64,000 nucleotides of DNA from Sphingomonas_D zeicaulis (GTDB lineage Bacteria; Pseudomonadota; Alphaproteobacteria; Sphingomonadales; Sphingomonadaceae). The stretch lies in the NCBI RefSeq assembly GCF_050433225.1, contig NZ_JBNPXQ010000008.1:62001-126000 (forward strand). Reading direction: 5' to 3'. Each line of letters begins with the position of its first letter. Position 1 is the stretch's first letter. Position numbers and translations under genes: made by a program. The notes beneath the pieces are model-generated. The model was given only the letters and a program-made list of their open reading frames with translations. It did no database searches and was not told the origin of the DNA. Of the stretch, positions 41,439-49,839 are shown piece by piece.

Positions 41439-42053
41439 TCAGCGCGAGTAGAACTCGACGACCAGGTTCGGTTCCATCTTCACCGGGTAGGGAACCTCGT
41501 CCAGCGTGGGGACGCGGACGAAGGTGACCTTCGCGGCACCGTCCGGCGCCACATATTCCGGAATGTCACGCTCGGAGAGGCTCTGCGCCTCCAGGACCAG
41601 CGCCATTTCCTGCGCCTTGGTGCCCAGCGTGATCTCGTCGCCCGGCTTCACCTGGCGCGACGCGATATTGCACTTCACGCCGTTGACGCGGATGTGGCCG
41701 TGGCTGACGAGCTGGCGGGCGGCGAAGATCGTCGGCGCGAACTTGGCGCGATAGACAATGGCGTCCAGGCGGCGCTCGAGCAGGCCGATCAGGTTCTGCG
41801 AGGTATCGCCCTTCAGACGGCTGGCCTCGACATAGGCCTTCTTGAACTGCTTCTCGGTGACGTCGCCGTAATAGCCCTTGAGCTTCTGCTTCGCCTTGAG
41901 CTGCAGGCCATAGTCGGAGACCTTGCCCTTGCGGCGCTGGCCGTGCTGGCCGGGGCCATATTCGCGCTTGTTGACCGGGCTCTTCGGACGACCCCAGATG
42001 TTCTCGCCCATCCGGCGATCGAGCTTGTGCTTGGCGCTGTTGCGCTTCGACAT
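41439..42053 (-). CDS. rpsD: 30S ribosomal protein S4
   Basis: 204 residues, exact normal size. Binds 16S rRNA early in small-subunit assembly. Recognisable from MSKRNSAKHKLDRRMGENIW at the start through GQHGQRRKGKVSDYGLQLK and the S4 RNA-binding domain (about 94-155, RRLDAIVYRAKFAPTIFAARQLVSHGHI). Start fixed at ATG 42053; an open frame upstream has no resemblance. A stand-alone gene with a long leader (see promoter). Confidence 0.98.
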   Translation of the reverse strand: MSKRNSAKHKLDRRMGENIWGRPKSPVNKREYGPGQHGQRRKGKVSDYGLQLKAKQKLKGYYGDVTEKQFKKAYVEASRLKGDTSQNLIGLLERRLDAIVYRAKFAPTIFAARQLVSHGHIRVNGVKCNIASRQVKPGDEITLGTKAQEMALVLEAQSLSERDIPEYVAPDGAAKVTFVRVPTLDEVPYPVKMEPNLVVEFYSR

Positions 42054-42384
42054 ATGTCTTTCCTTCAATTGCGTTGCGACGATGTCGCGGAAATTCCCGG
42101 ATCCGCTCCGCCACGATGGGCATGGCAGGGCCACCGCTGCACCGGGGTGCGGGGCCAATTGCGAAGGCGGCGCTAATAAAGGCGACAGGCGGAGAGTCAA
42201 GCGCGAAGCGTCATTGAACCGCCATATGCCATCTTTGCGCACGCACCGCATCCTGGGCGATCCGGACGCAAGCCGACCGACAGCTTGGGGGGCGCCGCCG
42301 CGGCTGTCGCGCATGTCGGGCGGGCCGACTGCTGGTGTGGCTGCGGCCTTGACCGCGGGCGCGATCATCGGCACCCGGCGCGCC
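42054..42384. other. rpsD leader and spacer to chorismate mutase gene
   Basis: 331 bases. The first 110 or so (minus strand) are the rpsD leader, which can fold (GCACC-CC-GGTGC near 42140-42152). The remainder is GC-rich, with the plus-strand frame of the chorismate mutase gene open through it but without family resemblance. No other gene seen. Confidence 0.5.
42173..42200 (-). promoter_or_regulatory. promoter of rpsD
   Basis: On the minus strand TTGACT (complement of 42195-42200), 16-base spacer, TATTAG (complement of 42173-42178). Predicted start near 42165, giving a leader of about 112 bases. S4 is autoregulatory in several bacteria, and a long structured leader would suit that, but no known S4 operator fold is recognisable. 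Confidence 0.6.
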
Positions 42385-42687
42385 ATGGCTGTTATTATCC
42401 CCGCCCCGGACTGCACGACGATGCAGGAGGTCCGCGCCGGCGTCGACGCGCTCGATGCGCGGATCGTGACGCTGCTCGGCGAACGCATGCGCTACATGGA
42501 AGCCGCCGCGCGCATCAAACCCACCCGCAATGCGGTGCGTGACGAACCCCGCAAGGCGGCGGTGATCGACCATGCCGCGGCGGTGGCGGCGCAAGTGGAT
42601 TTCCCCGAAGCGCTGGTACGCGAGATCTATGAAGTGCTGGTCGAGGGCTCGATCGCGTATGAACTGACGCGGTTCGACGCACGCTAG
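42385..42687 (+). CDS. chorismate mutase (AroQ/PchB type)
   Basis: 100 residues, the length of a monofunctional all-helical AroQ-type mutase. Converts chorismate to prephenate for Phe/Tyr synthesis. Key residues follow the family pattern: VRAGVDALDARIVTLLGERM (first helix, with Arg and the Asp of LDARI), ARIKPTRNAVRDEPRKAAVI (second helix with Lys/Arg) and a C-terminal IYEVLVEGSIAYELTRFD. It is a little closer to the isochorismate pyruvate lyase/mutase (PchB-like) style, so dual activity is possible. The real start is ATG 42385. Convergent with trmJ, ten bases apart. Confidence 0.85.
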   Translation: MAVIIPAPDCTTMQEVRAGVDALDARIVTLLGERMRYMEAAARIKPTRNAVRDEPRKAAVIDHAAAVAAQVDFPEALVREIYEVLVEGSIAYELTRFDAR

Positions 42688-42697
42688 GCTGACGCCC

Positions 42698-43420
42698 TCA
42701 GCGCGGCCTCGGCCGCGCCAGTTGCGAAAGCACGCCGCGGAAGGTCCGCACTTCCTGGCTCGACCAGCCCGGCTTGGTCAGCATCGTGCGCAACGTCCGC
42801 TTGGTCGTCGGCGTGCGGTCCGGGGGAAAGAAGAAGCCGGCCTCGTCTAGCATCGACTCAAGCTGGCCGATCATGCCGTCCAACTCTTTCTGCGGCGCCG
42901 GCGGATCGATCTCGACAGCGGTGGGCTGCGCCAGAACTTGGCCCTTCGACCATTCATAGGCGGTGAGGATCACCGCCTGCGCGAGGTTGAGGCTGCCGAA
43001 ATCCGGGTTGATCGGCACCGTCAGGATCGTCCGCGCGACGGCGACGTCGTCGGTCTCCAGCCCCGAGCGCTCGGGGCCGAACAGCAAGGCGGAGCGGCCG
43101 GGCTCGGCATGGATCGCGCGCGCGGCTTCTTCCGGCGTCACCACCGGCTTGGTCACGCCTCGCTTCCGCACGGTTGTCGCATAGACATGCGTGCAATCCG
43201 CCGTCGCCTCGGCAACGCTGTCGAACACCGCCGTCTTCTCCAGCACGACGTCTGCCCCCGAAGCGGCGGGGCCGGCCTGCGGGTTGGGCCAGCCATCGCG
43301 CGGGGCGACGAGACGCAACTCGGTGAGGCCGAAGTTCAGCATGGCACGCGCGGCCTTGCCGATATTCTCGCCGAGCTGGGGGCGGACGAGGATGATGACG
43401 GGGGGTGGAGTGGTGATCAT
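42698..43420 (-). CDS. trmJ: tRNA (cytidine/uridine-2'-O-)-methyltransferase TrmJ
   Basis: 240 residues from ATG 43420 (a GTG three codons earlier is possible). SPOUT-fold rRNA/tRNA 2'-O-methyltransferase acting at position 32 of tRNA in E. coli. Conserved segments are ILVRPQLGENIGKAARAM (motif 1), LLFGPERSGLETDDV (motif 2) and IPINP..GSLNLAQAV in the form VPINPDFGSLNLAQAVIL (motif 3, SAM knot). The C-terminal helical extension is typical of TrmJ. Directly after nrdR in the operon. Confidence 0.93.
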   Translation of the reverse strand: MITTPPPVIILVRPQLGENIGKAARAMLNFGLTELRLVAPRDGWPNPQAGPAASGADVVLEKTAVFDSVAEATADCTHVYATTVRKRGVTKPVVTPEEAARAIHAEPGRSALLFGPERSGLETDDVAVARTILTVPINPDFGSLNLAQAVILTAYEWSKGQVLAQPTAVEIDPPAPQKELDGMIGQLESMLDEAGFFFPPDRTPTTKRTLRTMLTKPGWSSQEVRTFRGVLSQLARPRPR

Positions 43421-43425
43421 TGCGC

Positions 43426-43887
43426 TCACCCTTTCGCCGCCTCGTTCATCGCGCCGGCAATTTCCTCGAAGTCGCGCGCCTCGGTGAAGTCCTTATAGAC
43501 GCTGGCGAAGCGGATATAGGCGACCGTATCCAGCCCCTTCAGCCCCTCCATCACCATCTCGCCGATGCGCTTGGAAGGCACTTCGCCCTCACCCGCGGTT
43601 TCGAGCTGGCGCTGGATGCCCGAGACTAGCTTCTCGATCCGTGCCGGCTCGATCGAGCGCTTGCGGCACGCGATGCGCACCGATCGGTCGAGCTTCTCGC
43701 GCTCGAACGGTTCGCGGCGGCCCTCGGCCTTGAGCACAGTCAGTTCGCGCAGCTGGATGCGTTCGAACGTGGTGAAACGCGCGGCGCAGCCCTCGCACTG
43801 GCGGCGCCGCCGGATCGCGGCGCCATCCTCGGTCGGGCGGCTATCCTTTACCTGGCTGTCCTCATGGCCGCAAAACGGGCAGCGCAA
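43426..43887 (-). CDS. nrdR: transcriptional repressor NrdR
   Basis: 153 residues. Zinc ribbon with C3, C6, C31 and C34 (MRCPFCGHEDSQVKDSR and RRRRQCEGCAARFTTFER), then an ATP-cone domain (about 49-139, LTVLKAEGRREPFEREKL). Represses ribonucleotide reductase genes in response to ATP/dATP. Third gene of the rpiB-glyA-nrdR-trmJ operon, the usual alphaproteobacterial order. Confidence 0.97.
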   Translation of the reverse strand: MRCPFCGHEDSQVKDSRPTEDGAAIRRRRQCEGCAARFTTFERIQLRELTVLKAEGRREPFEREKLDRSVRIACRKRSIEPARIEKLVSGIQRQLETAGEGEVPSKRIGEMVMEGLKGLDTVAYIRFASVYKDFTEARDFEEIAGAMNEAAKG

Positions 43888-43890
43888 GGA

Positions 43891-45204
43891 TCAGTATCCC
43901 GGATAGATCGGGAAGCGCGCGCACAGGGCCGCTACTCGCTCGCGAACATTGGCCTCGATCTGGCCGTCGCCCGCCTCGCCATTCTTCGCAAGCCCGTCGA
44001 GTACGTCCGCCACCATGTTGCCGATCTCGCGGAACTCGGCGGGGCCGAAACCGCGGGTCGTGCCGGCGGGGGAGCCGACGCGAATGCCGCTGGTCTTCAC
44101 CGGGGGCAACGGATCGAACGGCACGCCATTCTTGTTGCAGGTGATCGCCGACCGCTCCAGCGCCTCGTCCGCGTCGCGGCCGGTGACGCCCAGCGGCGTC
44201 AGGTCGATGAGCGCGAGGTGGGTGTCGGTGCCCCCCGAAACCACGTCCGCGCCGCGTTCCTTCAACGTCGCCGCGAGCACCTTGGCATTCTCGACCACCG
44301 CGGCGGCGTAGGTCTTGAACTCGGGGCGCAGCGCCTCGCCGAAGGCGACCGCCTTGGCGGCGATTACGTGCATCAGCGGGCCGCCCTGAAGACCCGGGAA
44401 CACCGCCGAGTTGATCTTCTTTGCGATGGCCTCGTCATCGGTGAGGATCATGCCGCCGCGCGGGCCGCGCAGCGTCTTGTGCGTGGTGGTGGTCACGACA
44501 TGTGCATGGCCGAACGGAGTGGGGTGGACGCCGCCGGCAACGAGGCCGGCGAAATGCGCCATGTCGACCATGAAGATCGCGCCCACCTCATCCGCGATCG
44601 CGCGGAAGCGGGCGAAATCGATGTGGCGCGGATAGGCGGAGCCGCCGGTGATGATGACGCGAGGCTTGTGCTCCTTCGCCATCGCTTCGACCTGGTCGAA
44701 GTCGATCAGATGATCCTCGCGGCGCACGCCGTATTGCACGGCGTTGAACCATTTGCCCGAAAGCGCCGCGCGCGCGCCGTGCGTCAGGTGGCCGCCGGCA
44801 TCGAGGCTGAGGCCCATGATCGTGTCGCCGGGCTTGGCCAGCGCCAGCATCACCGCGCCGTTCGCCTGCGCGCCCGAATGCGGCTGCACGTTGACGAAGT
44901 TGCAGCCGAACAATTCCTTGGCGCGGTCGATCGCGAGCTGCTCGACCTCATCCGAAGGCGCGCAACCCTGATAGTAACGCTTGCCGGGATAGCCCTCGGC
45001 ATATTTGTTGGTGAACACGCTGCCCTGCGCTTCCAGAACGGCGCGGCTCACGATGTTTTCGCTGGCGATCAGCTCGATCTGGCCCTGTTCGCGGCCCAGC
45101 TCATGACGAACGCCGGCGAACACCGCGGGATCGGCATCGGCGAGCGTACGGGTGAAGAAGCCGTCGGGCTGAACGTCCGACAGGGTGGCGGGGTTCGTGC
45201 TCAT
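43891..45204 (-). CDS. glyA: serine hydroxymethyltransferase
   Basis: 437 residues. PLP enzyme interconverting serine and glycine with transfer of a one-carbon unit to tetrahydrofolate. The Schiff-base Lys is K243 in VVTTTTHKTLRGPRGG; other signatures include ELIASENIVSRAVLEAQGS and YAEGYPGKRYYQGC. It overlaps rpiB by four bases and is followed by nrdR three bases later. Confidence 0.98.
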   Translation of the reverse strand: MSTNPATLSDVQPDGFFTRTLADADPAVFAGVRHELGREQGQIELIASENIVSRAVLEAQGSVFTNKYAEGYPGKRYYQGCAPSDEVEQLAIDRAKELFGCNFVNVQPHSGAQANGAVMLALAKPGDTIMGLSLDAGGHLTHGARAALSGKWFNAVQYGVRREDHLIDFDQVEAMAKEHKPRVIITGGSAYPRHIDFARFRAIADEVGAIFMVDMAHFAGLVAGGVHPTPFGHAHVVTTTTHKTLRGPRGGMILTDDEAIAKKINSAVFPGLQGGPLMHVIAAKAVAFGEALRPEFKTYAAAVVENAKVLAATLKERGADVVSGGTDTHLALIDLTPLGVTGRDADEALERSAITCNKNGVPFDPLPPVKTSGIRVGSPAGTTRGFGPAEFREIGNMVADVLDGLAKNGEAGDGQIEANVRERVAALCARFPIYPGY

Positions 45205-45665
45205 GCAGGCTCCTTGGCTGAGACGGGGGCAAGATCGGGTTGGCCGAGCTTCTCGACGCGGCGCGCGTGGCGGCCGCCGCCGAACTCGGTGGCGATGAAG
45301 GCGGCGAGGCAGTCCTTCGCGGTGTCCACGCCGATCAGCCGCGCGCCTAGCGCGATGACGTTGGCGTCGTTATGCTCGCGAGAGAGGCGTGCGGCGAGAC
45401 CATCCGAAACCAGCGCGCAGCGGCAGCCGGGGTTGCGGTTGACCGCGATCGAGATGCCGATGCCCGAACCGCAGATCGCGACGCCGCGATCGGCCTCGCC
45501 GGCGGCAACGCGCGCAGCCAGCTTGTAGCCATAGTCGGGATAGTCGACCGAGGCGGTGTCGGCCGGGCCGAGGTCGGTCACCTCATGGCCCTGCTCGCGC
45601 GCCCAGGCGACGAGAACGGACTTGAGCTCGACCGCGGCATGATCTGAAGCGAAAGCGATGCGCAT
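45201..45665 (-). CDS. rpiB: ribose-5-phosphate isomerase B
   Basis: 154 residues of the LacAB/RpiB family. Interconverts ribose-5-phosphate and ribulose-5-phosphate in the pentose phosphate pathway. Start MRIAFASDHAAVELK, substrate-binding D-x-G-x-x-D-x-x-D in DLGPADTASVDYPDYG, and the catalytic Cys in AICGSGIGISIAVNR, followed by HNDANVIALGAR. First gene of the glyA operon; divergent from an ECF sigma gene. Confidence 0.97.
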   Translation of the reverse strand: MRIAFASDHAAVELKSVLVAWAREQGHEVTDLGPADTASVDYPDYGYKLAARVAAGEADRGVAICGSGIGISIAVNRNPGCRCALVSDGLAARLSREHNDANVIALGARLIGVDTAKDCLAAFIATEFGGGRHARRVEKLGQPDLAPVSAKEPA

Positions 45666-45827
45666 CGTCGGCGCCTGTTCCTGTCACAAATGAGTCGTAT
45701 GCGCGCTCCCCTACAGCCAGAGCGCGCGGATCGCCACCCCGCAGAAACCGGCAGAGCAGCGGATCGACCGAAGCCCCAACCAAAGCACCGGCTTGCGTCG
45801 CCGGGCAAACCCGATAACCAAGGCGCC

Positions 45828-46406
45828 GTGACGGGACTGTCCTCCACATCCACGCGGGATGAAGCGCGCGCCCTGCTGGTCGCCGCGCTCTCACGAGTCG
45901 CGGCCGGAGACAGGCTGGCGCTGCGCGACGTCTATGACCGCACCTCCGCGAAGCTTTTCGGCATCGTGCTGCGTATCTGCCAGGAACGCGAGGCTGCGGA
46001 GGATGTGTTGCAGGAAGTCTATGTGACGGTGTGGAACCGGGCGGCGGGATATGATCCCGAGCGCGCGAGCCCCGTCACCTGGCTCGCCACCATCGCCCGC
46101 AACCGCGCGATCGACTGGCGCCGCGCGCGCCGCCCGGTGGACAATGTCGGTGTCGAGGAAGCGGAGGCGATCGCCGACGACGCCGCGCTCGCGCCCGAGC
46201 GAATCGAGGCGGAGCAGGAAGCGCGCCGGCTGCATGGCTGCCTCGACGAGATCGAGGGCCGGCAGGCGACCGCGATCCGCGCCGCCTTCATCGGCGGCGC
46301 CACTTATGCCGAGCTCGCCGAGCGCGATGGTGTGCCGCTGGGCACGATGAAGAGCTGGATCCGCCGTGGCCTCCTCAAGCTCAGGGAGTGCCTTGACCGT
46401 GGCTGA
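45828..46406 (+). CDS. ECF-family RNA polymerase sigma factor
   Basis: 192 residues from the GTG at 45828. Sigma-2 region DVYDRTSAKLFGIVLRICQE and DVLQEVYVTVWNRAAGYDPE with WLATIARNRAIDWRR (region 2.4), then sigma-4 with IRAAFIGGATYAELAERDGV and LGTMKSWIRRGLLKLRECL. This is the SigK/RskA-like group in which the anti-sigma gene lies directly downstream. The ATG-initiated longer frame (from 45690) has no resemblance before residue 47, so it is not used. Target genes unknown. Confidence 0.92.
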   Translation: MTGLSSTSTRDEARALLVAALSRVAAGDRLALRDVYDRTSAKLFGIVLRICQEREAAEDVLQEVYVTVWNRAAGYDPERASPVTWLATIARNRAIDWRRARRPVDNVGVEEAEAIADDAALAPERIEAEQEARRLHGCLDEIEGRQATAIRAAFIGGATYAELAERDGVPLGTMKSWIRRGLLKLRECLDRG

Positions 46407-47208
46407 TGCGCTCCCCGGCGAGGATCCCGACATGCTGGCTGCCGAGCTCGCGCTGGGCGTGCTCGACGGGCCTGAACGCGCCGCCGCGCTGCGCCGATTG
46501 CTCGCCGATCCCGCCTTCGGCCGCGAGGTGGATGACTGGCGCGAACGGCTGGCGCCGCTGATCGACACCGTGCCCGAGCAGGCGCCGCCCGCCACGCTTT
46601 GGCAGCGCATCGAGAAGCGCATCGACGGCGGCGGTGAGGCGCGCGCGCTGAAGGCCAGCGTCACGCGCTGGCGCAGCTTCACGGCCGCTGCCTCTCTGGT
46701 CGCAGCGAGCGCGATCGGCTGGATCGCGATCAATCCCGCCGGCATGCCGGATCCGGTGCTGCCGCCCGCCGCGGTCGAGCGCTCGATGGACGAGGCGGGG
46801 GATGCCGAACTGGCGCAGCGCGAACCGCCGCCGGCCGTCGCCGCGGCACCTGCGGAGGACGCCGCGGCCGCGCCGATGATGATCGCGCAACTCGCGCCGC
46901 CGGAACGCCAGCCGATGCCGATGGCGATGGCCGCGGTGATGCCCGATGGCGCGCTCAAGATCGCGCCGGGGCCGATGGCGGGCGAGGGCAAGAGCGCCGA
47001 ATTGTGGGTGATCCCCGCCGGCGGCCAGCCGGTGTCGCTGGGGCTCGTGCGGCCGGGCGAGATGAACACGCTCACCATCCGCGCCGAAATTCGCCCGATG
47101 ATCAACGGCGAGGCGACGTTGGCGATCTCGATCGAACCCTCCGGCGGATCGCCGACCGGCCAGCCGACAGGGCCGGTGGTGGCGGCAGGGCGCGTCACCC
47201 GCATCTGA
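46399..47208 (+). CDS. RskA-like transmembrane anti-sigma factor
   Basis: 269 residues. N-terminal zinc-less anti-sigma segment (about 1-75, PDMLAAELALGVLDGPERAAAL, the usual RskA opening), one membrane helix at about 93-110, and a C-terminal RskA domain (about 165-265, SAELWVIPAGGQPVSLGLV and GEATLAISIEPSGGSPTGQPTGPVV). Holds the sigma factor at the membrane until cleaved. A GTG start at 46399 has AGGGAG before it and overlaps the sigma gene by eight bases, so the two are translationally coupled. Confidence 0.88.
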   Translation: MADALPGEDPDMLAAELALGVLDGPERAAALRRLLADPAFGREVDDWRERLAPLIDTVPEQAPPATLWQRIEKRIDGGGEARALKASVTRWRSFTAAASLVAASAIGWIAINPAGMPDPVLPPAAVERSMDEAGDAELAQREPPPAVAAAPAEDAAAAPMMIAQLAPPERQPMPMAMAAVMPDGALKIAPGPMAGEGKSAELWVIPAGGQPVSLGLVRPGEMNTLTIRAEIRPMINGEATLAISIEPSGGSPTGQPTGPVVAAGRVTRI

Positions 47209-47326
47209 TGCCGCGTCCGGGCGCATCTCCGCTCGATCCGTCGATATCCCTCTTGCCGGACATGGGCCGCTCCGGGCATCGCATGCGTTGGGGGCTGGGA
47301 CGATCAATGACCGGGAGTGTTTACCC

Positions 47327-47803
47327 ATGAAGTCCATTTCCCCCATCGTACTGGCGCTTGCGCTCGGGCTGGCCGGCTGCGGCGGTGAACCCTCAGCCAA
47401 CACCGCCGACGCGGACAATGCCGCGAATGTCGCCGACGTGCCCGACGTGACCGAGGTTCCCGTCGAAGGTGGCGCGATGAGCAATGAGGGAGATACAGGA
47501 CTGAACGCCACCGGCGCGGCGCTGCCCACCGACGCCTGGGTCGGCAAATGGGTCGGCGTCGAAGGTCTGGTGCTCGACATTCAGCCCGGCGACGGCCCCG
47601 GCAAATATGCGCTGGCGGTGACGCTGATGGATGGCACCGAGAATTACGAGGGCAGCGCCAGGGGCGACACGATCGCCTTCACCCGCGATGGCAAGACCGA
47701 GACCATCCGCAAGGCCACGGGTGACGAGACCGGACTCAAATATCTTGCCGGCAAGACGAACTGCCTGATGATCAAGCAGGCCGAAGGCTTCTGTCGGGGG
47801 TAA
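47327..47803 (+). CDS. lipoprotein of unknown function
   Basis: 158 residues from ATG 47327 with GGGAGTG before it. A lipoprotein signal ends in LGLAGC (acceptor C18). An acidic linker (about 22-60, Asp/Asn/Val/Glu) leads to a compact C-terminal domain of about 85 residues with WVGKWVGVEGLVLDIQPG and LAGKTNCLMIKQAEGFC. It has two Cys near the end. It follows the sigma/anti-sigma pair in the same direction and may be in their regulon. A G/C-run hairpin (47815-47832) follows. Confidence 0.8.
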   Translation: MKSISPIVLALALGLAGCGGEPSANTADADNAANVADVPDVTEVPVEGGAMSNEGDTGLNATGAALPTDAWVGKWVGVEGLVLDIQPGDGPGKYALAVTLMDGTENYEGSARGDTIAFTRDGKTETIRKATGDETGLKYLAGKTNCLMIKQAEGFCRG

Positions 47804-47873
47804 ATCGCCAGTCCCCTCCCGCGCGCGGGAGGAGGGCTTCCCCGTGTCTCAATTATGACAATCGCTCGCTGAA

Positions 47874-47891
47874 TCGTCACCAAGCCGTCAT
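47874..47891 (+). promoter_or_regulatory. PHO-box-like direct repeat upstream of btaA
   Basis: TCGTCACCAAGCCGTCAT: two GTCA(C/T) half-sites 11 bases apart, agreeing with the PhoB box (CTGTCAT repeats) at about 12 of 18 positions. It lies 40 bases before the btaA start. Betaine-lipid genes are PhoB-controlled in Sinorhizobium, so the placement makes sense. Confidence 0.5.
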
Positions 47892-47931
47892 CGCCCGCCA
47901 GTAGTGGCGCGGAGGTGACCGGAGGATTTTG

Positions 47932-49146
47932 ATGGCGACGGATGCGGTAAAGAAAGCAGTGCTGCGCGATGGCGAGAGCGGCAAGCAGCGGCTGCTCGAT
48001 CGGGCTTTTGCGTTCGCTTTCAAGGGTCTGGTCTATGCCCAGATCTGGGAAGATCCGGTCGTCGACCTCGAAGCGCTGCAGCTTCGCTCCGACTCGCGCC
48101 TGGTGACGATCGCCAGCGGCGGCTGCAACGTGCTGTCCTACCTCACGGACGGTCCCGAGCGCATCGTCGCGGTGGATCTCAACACGGCACATGTCGCGCT
48201 CAACAAGCTCAAGCTGATCGCGGCGCGCAAGCTGCCCGATCACGCGACCTTCCATCGCTTCTTCGGCCAGGCCGACAGCAAGGCGAACATCGCGACCTAT
48301 CGCACCCATGTCGCGCCGCATCTCGACGAGGTATCGCGCCGCTACTGGGAAGGCCGCGACCTCACCGGCCGGCGCCGCATCGGCGGCTTCGCCAAGGGCA
48401 TCTACCGCCGTGGCCTGCTCGGCGGCTTCATCGGCGCGGCGCATCTCATCGCCAAGGTCTATGGCGTCGATCCGAAGCGGATGCTGGCGGCGACCAGCCT
48501 CGAGGAACAGCGCCGGATCTTCGACGAGGATTTCGCGCCGGTGTTCGACAAGCGCTTCGTGCGCTGGCTGACCGGCCAGCCGGCGAGCCTGTTCGGCCTC
48601 GGCATCCCGCCTGCGCAATATATTGCACTGGCTGGAGACGAGCCCGACGGCATGGCCGCGGTGCTGCGCCAGCGGCTCGAAAAGCTCTCCTGCGACTTCG
48701 ACATCCGCAACAATTATTTCGCCTGGCAGGCGTTCGGCCGCGGCTATGGCAAGGGGCCGGAAGCGCCGCTGCCGCCCTATCTGCAGCCGGACAATTATCG
48801 CGCGGTGGTCGACCGGGTCGATCGCGTCGAGGTGCGGCACCAGAATTTCATCGATTTCCTCGAAAGCCAGCCGGCCGGCAGCCTCGATCGCTACGTGCTG
48901 CTAGACGCGCAGGACTGGATGACGGACGCAGTGTTGACCCGGCTGTGGCGTGAGATCACCCGCACCGCGCGCCCCGGCTCGCGGGTGCTGTTCCGCACCG
49001 CCGCCGAGCCGACCCTATTGCCCGGCCGCGTGCCGGAGGAGATTCTCGGCCGCTGGCACTATGCCGAGGCTGAATCGAAGGGCTTCACGGCGGCGGATCG
49101 GTCGTCCATCTATGGCGGCGTGCATCTCTACACGCTGAAGGACTGA
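47932..49146 (+). CDS. btaA: S-adenosylmethionine:diacylglycerol 3-amino-3-carboxypropyltransferase
   Basis: 404 residues of the BtaA/DUF3419 family. Transfers the 3-amino-3-carboxypropyl group of SAM to diacylglycerol, giving diacylglyceryl-homoserine, the first step to the betaine lipid DGTS. Typical segments are YAQIWEDPVVDLEALQL, TIASGGCNVLSYL (SAM loop), VAVDLNTAHVALNKLKL and a C-terminal DAQDWM followed by VLFRTAAEPTLLPG. ATG 47932 with GGAGG at 47921-47925; a TTG three bases earlier is not used. The methyltransferase gene starts two bases after its stop. Confidence 0.92.
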   Translation: MATDAVKKAVLRDGESGKQRLLDRAFAFAFKGLVYAQIWEDPVVDLEALQLRSDSRLVTIASGGCNVLSYLTDGPERIVAVDLNTAHVALNKLKLIAARKLPDHATFHRFFGQADSKANIATYRTHVAPHLDEVSRRYWEGRDLTGRRRIGGFAKGIYRRGLLGGFIGAAHLIAKVYGVDPKRMLAATSLEEQRRIFDEDFAPVFDKRFVRWLTGQPASLFGLGIPPAQYIALAGDEPDGMAAVLRQRLEKLSCDFDIRNNYFAWQAFGRGYGKGPEAPLPPYLQPDNYRAVVDRVDRVEVRHQNFIDFLESQPAGSLDRYVLLDAQDWMTDAVLTRLWREITRTARPGSRVLFRTAAEPTLLPGRVPEEILGRWHYAEAESKGFTAADRSSIYGGVHLYTLKD

Positions 49147-49148
49147 TC

Positions 49149-49817
49149 ATGGCTACCACCGTCGGCACCCATGCCGAGCGGATGGACGGGGTCTACCGCG
49201 TCCAGCGCCATTTCTATGATCTGACGCGCAAATTCTACCTGCTGGGGCGCGATGCCTGCATCGCCGGCATGGCGCCCCCGCCGGGCGGCTCGATCCTCGA
49301 GGTCGGTTGCGGCACCGGCCGCAACCTTATCCTCGCCGCGCGCCGGCATCCCGGCACGCAGTTGTTCGGCGTCGATATTTCGGCGGCGATGCTGGAAACC
49401 GCGGACAAGTCGGTGGCGCGCGCGGGTCTCGGGCAGCGCGTGATATTGGCGCAGGGCGATGCCACCGCGTTCGACGCGCAGGCGCTGTTCGGCCGCCCGG
49501 CGTTCGACCGCATCTTCATGTCCTACACCTTGTCGATGATCCCCGACTGGCAGGGCGCGCTCGACCAAGCTGCGCGTGTTCTAGCGCCCGGTGGCGCGAT
49601 CCACGTCGTCGATTTCGGGCAGCAGGAACGGCTGCCCGGCTGGTGGAAGCGCTTCCTGTTTGGCTGGGTCGCGATGTACCAGGTCACCCCGCGCGCCGCC
49701 CTGAAGGACGCGCTGACGCGCCTCGCCGAGGCGCACGGGATGATGATGGAGTTCAAGCCGCTGCTGCGCGGCTATGCGTGGAGCGCGGTGCTCCGCAGGC
49801 CGGTCACCGGCGCCTGA
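49149..49817 (+). CDS. btaB: diacylglyceryl-homoserine N-methyltransferase
   Basis: 222 residues. SAM-dependent methyltransferase adding three methyl groups to the homoserine amine to form DGTS. Class I fold with motif I ILEVGCGTGRNLILAARRH (about 50-68), motif II GVDISAAML and motif IV FDRIFMSYTLSMIPDW. The N-terminal YRVQRHFYDLTRKFYLLGRD is typical of BtaB. Adjacent to btaA and very probably cotranscribed. Membrane-lipid replacement under phosphate limitation is the known role. Confidence 0.92.
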   Translation: MATTVGTHAERMDGVYRVQRHFYDLTRKFYLLGRDACIAGMAPPPGGSILEVGCGTGRNLILAARRHPGTQLFGVDISAAMLETADKSVARAGLGQRVILAQGDATAFDAQALFGRPAFDRIFMSYTLSMIPDWQGALDQAARVLAPGGAIHVVDFGQQERLPGWWKRFLFGWVAMYQVTPRAALKDALTRLAEAHGMMMEFKPLLRGYAWSAVLRRPVTGA

Positions 49818-49839
49818 ACGCCGGCAACCGCGCGATCGT

